Positions 59,558-64,000 of a DNA stretch of 64,000 bases are shown one piece after another. A program made the position numbers and the translations under genes. The number at the start of each line of letters is the position of its first letter. Position 1 is the stretch's first letter. Source of the stretch: JAIDVZ01 sp964486285 (GTDB lineage Bacteria > Verrucomicrobiota > Verrucomicrobiia > Opitutales > JAIRKQ01); contig CAZALH010000001.1 in assembly GCA_964486285.1 (NCBI GenBank), positions 1-64,000 of the forward strand, in the 5' to 3' direction. The notes beneath the pieces are model-generated. The model saw only the letters and a list, made by a program, of their open reading frames with translations, was not told the origin of the DNA and made no database searches.

Positions 59558-60087
59558 AATTGGACTAAACTGATTGATTCTACAAAACACTTAATATTGA
59601 GTTTTTCACGATCACGCACATGTATATGAACATCTGAAATATCAGTGATTTTCGACGAAATTTTATTGTTAAATTGTATAAATGTTTCTAAGTCTATAGA
59701 ATAAAAATTAACCTCCACTTTTGATACAGTAAACCCATCATAATTACTCTTTACTTCATCTGATAATTCATACTGACAATTTAAATCAGCAATACTATTC
59801 TCTAACATGCTTACTAAAGATAGATCTTGTCTTTGCTTGTCTGCTTCATTCATCTTATTTAACATGTCTTTGAATCTTTCTGATATACTATCGCGCTTCA
59901 ATAGCCACAAATTTTGTTGTTTTAAAATTTCCTGATAAGCAGAAAGTTTAGTAGTAGTGTTTTTATAAAATTTAGAAACTTTTATACATGTTAATATAGT
60001 CACAAACAACACAATTACTAATATTGTAACATAACATCGTATGTTTAACTTTTTAAAAAGATACACTGCACAGTATAATTTATTCAA
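59554..60087 (-). CDS. gspM: GspM-like inner-membrane protein
   Basis: About 177 residues. A short cytoplasmic start, one membrane helix (VTILVIVLFVTILTCI), a coiled-coil stretch and a small ferredoxin-like C-terminal part (EVNFYSIDLETFIQF). This fits GspM. Start TTG 60087 is chosen because GGAGGT lies 7 bp upstream inside the end of gspL; the longer TTG at 60105 lies upstream of this site. Identity rests on topology and position. Confidence 0.6.
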   Translation of the reverse strand: MNKLYCAVYLFKKLNIRCYVTILVIVLFVTILTCIKVSKFYKNTTTKLSAYQEILKQQNLWLLKRDSISERFKDMLNKMNEADKQRQDLSLVSMLENSIADLNCQYELSDEVKSNYDGFTVSKVEVNFYSIDLETFIQFNNKISSKITDISDVHIHVRDREKLNIKCFVESISLVQL

Positions 60088-61009
60088 ATTGTACCTCCAA
60101 ATCAAAAGAAGCTTTATGATCTTTAGACCGAATATGTGATGCTAAGGATAGTTTAATACCTATCAAATTTTTTACATTATTTTGAAATGATTCAATAGAA
60201 CTTACAGAATCTGCGTATCCCTTAATTTTCAATGCACGCGAAGTAGAATGTGCATGTACATCAGTGAAAACTATGTCATCAGTTCGAACAGTATTGATAA
60301 AATTCAATCCAGATAAACAAAAGTCGTCATCCCTATAAAACCTCTTCATTTCATTCAAAAACTTATCTTGAGAAATAACCTCTGATACTGCATCGTCATC
60401 TACCATCTTAGATAAAGTGGATAGCTCTTTATTTTTCATACATACCACTGTAAGTGGCACGACTTGAATGAATAAAAGTAATAAGCAAAATAAGGAAGCA
60501 AATCTTAATGTATTCAAAGCGAACACATTGCATAAATTTTTAAACTTTTTCTTATCAGGTACTAAATTTGCGCAGTATACTTTACGATCTGTTACCTTTA
60601 GTGAAAGAACTTTGTCATCATTAATAAAATTAATAAAATTATCTATAATGTTTACTTTTTCCACATCAAAACACTTATCTTTCAACAAGTTACAAAAAAA
60701 TTGCGGTAAAATATAATTATAATTACTTAAACGACCATATGTAGCTGAAACTCTATCCTTATAGGCAATAAATATTATTAATTTTCTTTTATTTTTATCA
60801 AAAAAATAACCATATAAAACATCATCCAAATTAAATGGACATATACTTTCAATCTGTAGCATAACTATTTGCTTAAGTGTGCGTATTGAGCATAAATTTT
60901 TCTCGACATTAATACTTTCAACAAAAAAGAACTCATTATCCACTAATAAAACTTTTTCACGTGGGATTAATAAGTGTTTTAAGAGAAAAATTTTATTCAA
61001 AATTTTCAC
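60080..61009 (-). CDS. gspL: GspL-like inner-membrane platform protein
   Basis: 309 residues. A cytoplasmic part of about 170 residues, one membrane helix (LRFASLFCLLLLFIQVVPLTVV, near 168-189), and a periplasmic domain ending in a ferredoxin-like fold (ALKIKGYADSVSSIESFQNN). This layout is that of GspL (or PilM-PilN fused). Overlaps gspM; follows gspK by 65 bp. Similarity is too low for certainty, and the cytoplasmic half is short compared with typical GspL. Confidence 0.6.
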   Translation of the reverse strand: MKILNKIFLLKHLLIPREKVLLVDNEFFFVESINVEKNLCSIRTLKQIVMLQIESICPFNLDDVLYGYFFDKNKRKLIIFIAYKDRVSATYGRLSNYNYILPQFFCNLLKDKCFDVEKVNIIDNFINFINDDKVLSLKVTDRKVYCANLVPDKKKFKNLCNVFALNTLRFASLFCLLLLFIQVVPLTVVCMKNKELSTLSKMVDDDAVSEVISQDKFLNEMKRFYRDDDFCLSGLNFINTVRTDDIVFTDVHAHSTSRALKIKGYADSVSSIESFQNNVKNLIGIKLSLASHIRSKDHKASFDLEVQFE

Positions 61010-61074
61010 AAAATTACAATAAATGATAACAAAACAAATGGGATAGACAAGAATAAATAAGAAGCAATCTCATT

Positions 61075-61959
61075 TTAAAATTTGTTTGTTTTCTTTAAAA
61101 CTTTAAATGGGAATTGCTTATAATTAAAATATCCATTCGGTTCAAAAATTATAATAAAACGTTGCTTAAAATTATTGCAATTCCCTGTTTTATAACACAC
61201 TACTTCAATGGCAGTCGTTTTTTCTGTCAATTGCGGAAATTGATGAAATGAAAACCCATACGAATATAACTTGTTCAGAATGCTTGTATCTGATATATTT
61301 TCATGTAAAAAATTCTTGCTACTTAAGCACGCTCTTACTTGTTCCACATCCCAATTTTCAAACTCACATAACGCTTGTAGCACTTCTTCTGAAACATTAT
61401 TAATATTCAATCCACCAGTATCGTATGTTGTTACATTCTCTGAAAAAATACGCCACTTAGAACTTAAATACCCTTCTGAATTAAAAAAATGTCTCCTAAA
61501 CTCTGGTATACTAAGTAATTCCGAAATGTCCCAATCTACTTTATCAGAATTTTCTTCTAAAAAATCAGCAATAGCAGATACCAATGATATCGAATCTTCA
61601 TAAGAAAATTTTATTATTTCTAAAAATTTCTTTACAAGATCAAGATTTTCTAACGAAATAAAGATTTTACCATCAACAGGTATAACATTGACAGCATATC
61701 GTTCTTCTAGCATTAAAGCAACGTTCTTATCAACTAAATCGAGAAATTCTTTAAAACTACTTTCGTCATTTAAATACAAATAAAGATAAGCAATTATAAT
61801 TGACAAAATAGAATCTTCTTGCACAGAGTAATCATACTTACCACATAATTGTTCAATTTGAACAAGATTATTTTGTACATTTTTTAAAAAAGATTTTGTT
61901 ATGTAACTTAAAATTAAAATTAAACCAAAAACTAAAACTAATATCCCTCCCTTCTTCAT
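61075..61959 (-). CDS. gspK: GspK-like minor pseudopilin
   Basis: 294 residues. N-terminal hydrophobic helix (GGILVLVFGLILILSYI), then a helical alpha-domain and GLNINNVSEEVLQALCEF, the T2SSK signature (NiNtA...L). GspK caps the pseudopilus with GspI and GspJ. The classical prepilin cleavage Gly-Phe-Thr is not obvious; the N-terminal GG may serve. Its ATG overlaps the plus-strand ATG at 61958 back-to-back. The gene is followed by gspL, M, D, C-like and E. Confidence 0.75.
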   Translation of the reverse strand: MKKGGILVLVFGLILILSYITKSFLKNVQNNLVQIEQLCGKYDYSVQEDSILSIIIAYLYLYLNDESSFKEFLDLVDKNVALMLEERYAVNVIPVDGKIFISLENLDLVKKFLEIIKFSYEDSISLVSAIADFLEENSDKVDWDISELLSIPEFRRHFFNSEGYLSSKWRIFSENVTTYDTGGLNINNVSEEVLQALCEFENWDVEQVRACLSSKNFLHENISDTSILNKLYSYGFSFHQFPQLTEKTTAIEVVCYKTGNCNNFKQRFIIIFEPNGYFNYKQFPFKVLKKTNKF

Positions 61960-61990
61960 GGGTAAATGTAATTATTCGAAGTATAATAAA

Positions 61991-62788
61991 ATGCACAATA
62001 AACTCAATCAACAGATTTTTAGGAAAAACAAAACGGCGTTCACATTATTTGAAATAATCATTGCTCTATTCCTATTCGCACTGATTTTAAGTGTTTCATA
62101 TTTTATATTTAATTACGCTATTCAAAAATACAAATCTGTCATTGAATATAACCACCTGCACAGAAAACTACACTCAATTACCGAAACTATAGCAAATGAT
62201 TTATCTTGTATTATTCTAATTGAGAAGGGATTCCCGAATTTAGAAATAAAAACAATAAATGGTGTCACTACTATATCATTTTTCTCAAGTAATAATAGTG
62301 AACACATCACAAAAGGAATGTATTTTAAATTAGAAAACCTTGGCATTAATAAACAAATTTTTACAAAATATGAACTCTCTGCATCCGATTCCCTTTTTCT
62401 ACAAAACACATTAAATAATGCAAACTCAATTAATAAGACCTTTGCCAAATATACACCACAGACAACTACCGTATTGAGTAAAAATTTATTTTCTTTCAGA
62501 ATACGCCTAGCAATACGTACACCATTGGGAGAAATTTTCTTCACACCACCTAATGCTAATTTAACATATAAAAATGGTGTTCTTTCCTATCAAGCAACGG
62601 ATAAATTAAACTCTAATATAAAAGGCACATTATTATTCATGGATATTAACGTATCAGCATTACCCTCAGAAATTGCGCAACAGTTTGAAACTGTAAAAAC
62701 ATATCCTCGACATATCCAAAATGAATTTTTAACTTCACATTTATGCAAATCTTTCAGAAGGGTTGCCCCTAAAAGTCATTGTTTTTGA
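61991..62788 (+). CDS. gspJ: GspJ-like minor pseudopilin
   Basis: About 265 residues from ATG 61991 (an alternative ATG at 61958 is in frame). A basic leader is followed by TAFTLFEIIIALFLFALIL, a type IV prepilin-like N-terminus with Ala instead of Gly before the Phe and the conserved Glu5. The C-terminal part is beta-rich as in GspJ. It is transcribed opposite to the rest of the T2SS cluster; the 3' end overlaps mreD by 20 bp. TATAAT stands directly upstream of 61991. Confidence 0.7.
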   Translation: MHNKLNQQIFRKNKTAFTLFEIIIALFLFALILSVSYFIFNYAIQKYKSVIEYNHLHRKLHSITETIANDLSCIILIEKGFPNLEIKTINGVTTISFFSSNNSEHITKGMYFKLENLGINKQIFTKYELSASDSLFLQNTLNNANSINKTFAKYTPQTTTVLSKNLFSFRIRLAIRTPLGEIFFTPPNANLTYKNGVLSYQATDKLNSNIKGTLLFMDINVSALPSEIAQQFETVKTYPRHIQNEFLTSHLCKSFRRVAPKSHCF

Positions 62789-63290
62789 ATATGTTTTGCG
62801 TAATATTAAATGGATTTCTTTCTTTTTTAGACTCCACGAGAGCACAAATCGAAACAAAAACTTTGTCAAAAAAATATACTATTACTTGCGAAAAAATTAA
62901 AGTGGCTAAAAAATCTTTAGTATAAAAAGAAACGTGGTGCATGATATATTCGTATAATATAAAAGTTACGTTACATAACTGCGCTAAAATTATAGATGTT
63001 TGCCTGGGAACAGATGTTAACTTCGCCTCTAAAAGAGGGTAAAAAACATAAAAAATTAGATAAATAAACACACTATCACCAAATCGATCATTAAAAGTTA
63101 AAGCATCTAAAAATAATCCCCCACATACTAAGAGAAAAACTATTAAAAATGTACTAGATAATCTTGTAACAAAACAAATAATTGCCCCAGACAATATAAC
63201 ACAAATATTAAAATTTAATAAAAATGCATTGATTAAATTCATCAAGCAGAATACTAAAAGGATAGCTACACTGGAAACTAAAACCATCAT
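62769..63290 (-). CDS. mreD: rod shape-determining protein MreD
   Basis: 173 residues with five or six hydrophobic segments, the MreD topology. It follows mreC with an ATGA overlap (63287-63290). MreD is part of the elongasome with MreB and MreC and indicates a rod-shaped or elongating cell with lateral wall synthesis. The family is poorly conserved, so the call leans on topology and the mreC neighbour. Confidence 0.75.
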   Translation of the reverse strand: MMVLVSSVAILLVFCLMNLINAFLLNFNICVILSGAIICFVTRLSSTFLIVFLLVCGGLFLDALTFNDRFGDSVFIYLIFYVFYPLLEAKLTSVPRQTSIILAQLCNVTFILYEYIMHHVSFYTKDFLATLIFSQVIVYFFDKVFVSICALVESKKERNPFNITQNIFKNNDF

Positions 63291-64000
63291 AAAATAGAAT
63301 CATTGTGAGTTAATACAACAACTTCATGTAATGAATTAATAAAAGTAGCATCTAAATTAACAACTGCTTTAAAAAATATTCCATCTTTAATATCAGTTAC
63401 ATCTGCTATATATCCCACTGTTAAACCACCAGGGAAAATGTTATTTAGGTGAGATGAAACTAATCGTGCCCCATTAATATCTTTATCCGTTTGAGGAATA
63501 ATATTTTCCGCAATACCGGTATACTTCGTTAAAATATCACTACCATTTCCCTGAAATACAATAGGAAAATGTTCACCTTCAAAACACGCTGACATTTTAA
63601 ACGTTGGTGAAGATAACAACTCAACTAATGATAAATTATCATAGACTTCTTTTATACGTCCAACAACATTACATTTAGATATTACTCCATCACCAATTGA
63701 AATTCCATCTTTTTTCCCTCTATTTATGACTAAATAATTTGCCCAAACTATCAAATCTCGCCTAATAACATTAGCATAAACAAATTTAAAGCGTTCATCT
63801 TTTAAATCAAAATCATTACTCTTGATGTGATTTCTCTCAATAAAATCTAAGAGGTTATTTATTCGCATCTGCAAATAAAAATTTGTGCGCATCAAATTTT
63901 CATAATCTGCTATCAAATTTTTCTTATTAACAAAATTCTTTTTTAAAAAATTTTTAAAATTATGCCCATTAAGTACAACATTATATAATGGAGCTTGTAC
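63287..64000 (-). CDS. mreC: rod shape-determining protein MreC, 5' end outside window
   Basis: The frame stays open from its stop at 63287 to the right edge, giving 238 codons minus the stop, with no in-frame stop to base 64000. So the N-terminus is missing and the TTG at 63916 is not the true start. It shows the MreC pattern: a coiled-coil start (ADYENLMRTNFYLQMRINNL), then beta-domain motifs NYLVINRGKKDGISIGDGVI, VVGRIKEVYDNLSLVELLSS and FPGGLTVGYIADV. MreC is a bitopic periplasmic scaffold of the elongasome, cotranscribed with mreD. Confidence 0.9.
   Translation of the reverse strand, partial: VQAPLYNVVLNGHNFKNFLKKNFVNKKNLIADYENLMRTNFYLQMRINNLLDFIERNHIKSNDFDLKDERFKFVYANVIRRDLIVWANYLVINRGKKDGISIGDGVISKCNVVGRIKEVYDNLSLVELLSSPTFKMSACFEGEHFPIVFQGNGSDILTKYTGIAENIIPQTDKDINGARLVSSHLNNIFPGGLTVGYIADVTDIKDGIFFKAVVNLDATFINSLHEVVVLTHNDSIL

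Overview
The window comes from a bacterium with a compact, AT-rich genome, most likely a host-associated member of Verrucomicrobiota, probably Opitutae. The 16S rRNA has the insertion pattern and V3/V6 wording I associate with that group. A DksA-like protein with the CEVTG variant lies between ileS and lspA, the L32 protein has no cysteines, and an LptE-type lipoprotein is present; all fit the same placement. This placement is inference from memory of family sequences, not from a tree. Genes are tightly packed, with many 1-20 nt overlaps, and standard stop codons including TGA are used. Two accessory genes carry single in-frame stops, so gene decay is in progress.

Layout. 1-4200: an rRNA operon on the minus strand (16S, tRNA-Ala, tRNA-Ile, 23S running off the left edge), with boxA-like sites in leader and spacers. 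4410-8159: rsmA, two unknown minus-strand genes (one interrupted by TAA), a 415-bp AT-rich spacer that may hold the origin, and dnaA. 8161-10296: sufC-sufB. 10297-13518: a 690-bp spacer, then two neighbouring PD-(D/E)XK (Rpn/PDDEXK_2-like) genes, the second broken by TGA. 13536-26692: housekeeping genes (HAD phosphatase, prfA, comEC, miaB, a 5'-3' exonuclease, uppP, a TPR protein, glmS, a rlmD-like methyltransferase). 26840-30232: an 1130-residue protein that may be a PPi-dependent PEP carboxykinase. 30297-36349: superoxide dismutase, a divergent class I-like ribonucleotide reductase alpha subunit and the class III enzyme NrdD; tandem NrdR boxes lie upstream of nrdD. 36598-42871: a Ser-rich unknown, L-lactate dehydrogenase, an ABC-F ATPase, Der, two tRNA-Val genes (CAC and GAC), rpsU and rpmF. 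42887-48368: plsX-fabH, a BamD-like TPR protein, lptE, rpe and a HAD-IIA protein. 48512-55652: tRNA-Tyr, a small unknown, ileS, dksA-like, lspA, and an amino-acid ABC transporter (glnQ plus a fused binding protein/permease). 55642-64000: a type II secretion cluster (gspE, C-like, D, M, L, K, J) followed by mreD and mreC, the latter running off the right edge.

Physiology inferred: a Gram-negative envelope with peptidoglycan and outer membrane (glmS, uppP, mreCD, BamD-like, LptE, T2SS); fermentation to lactate; and both anaerobic (NrdD) and oxygen-related (SOD, class I-like NrdA) functions, so probably facultative or micro-oxic life.

Most notable observations: (1) at least five genes without a Shine-Dalgarno sequence have a TTGACA-like hexamer 35-36 nt upstream of the start codon, which would give leaderless mRNAs, while other genes keep strong Shine-Dalgarno sites; (2) a promoter with NrdR boxes 32 bp apart upstream of nrdD; (3) an NrdA that keeps its catalytic cysteines but lacks the radical-transfer Tyr pair and the C-terminal Cys pair; (4) a rare tRNA-Val(CAC) with a nearby GAC sister; (5) the intact/broken PD-(D/E)XK gene pair.
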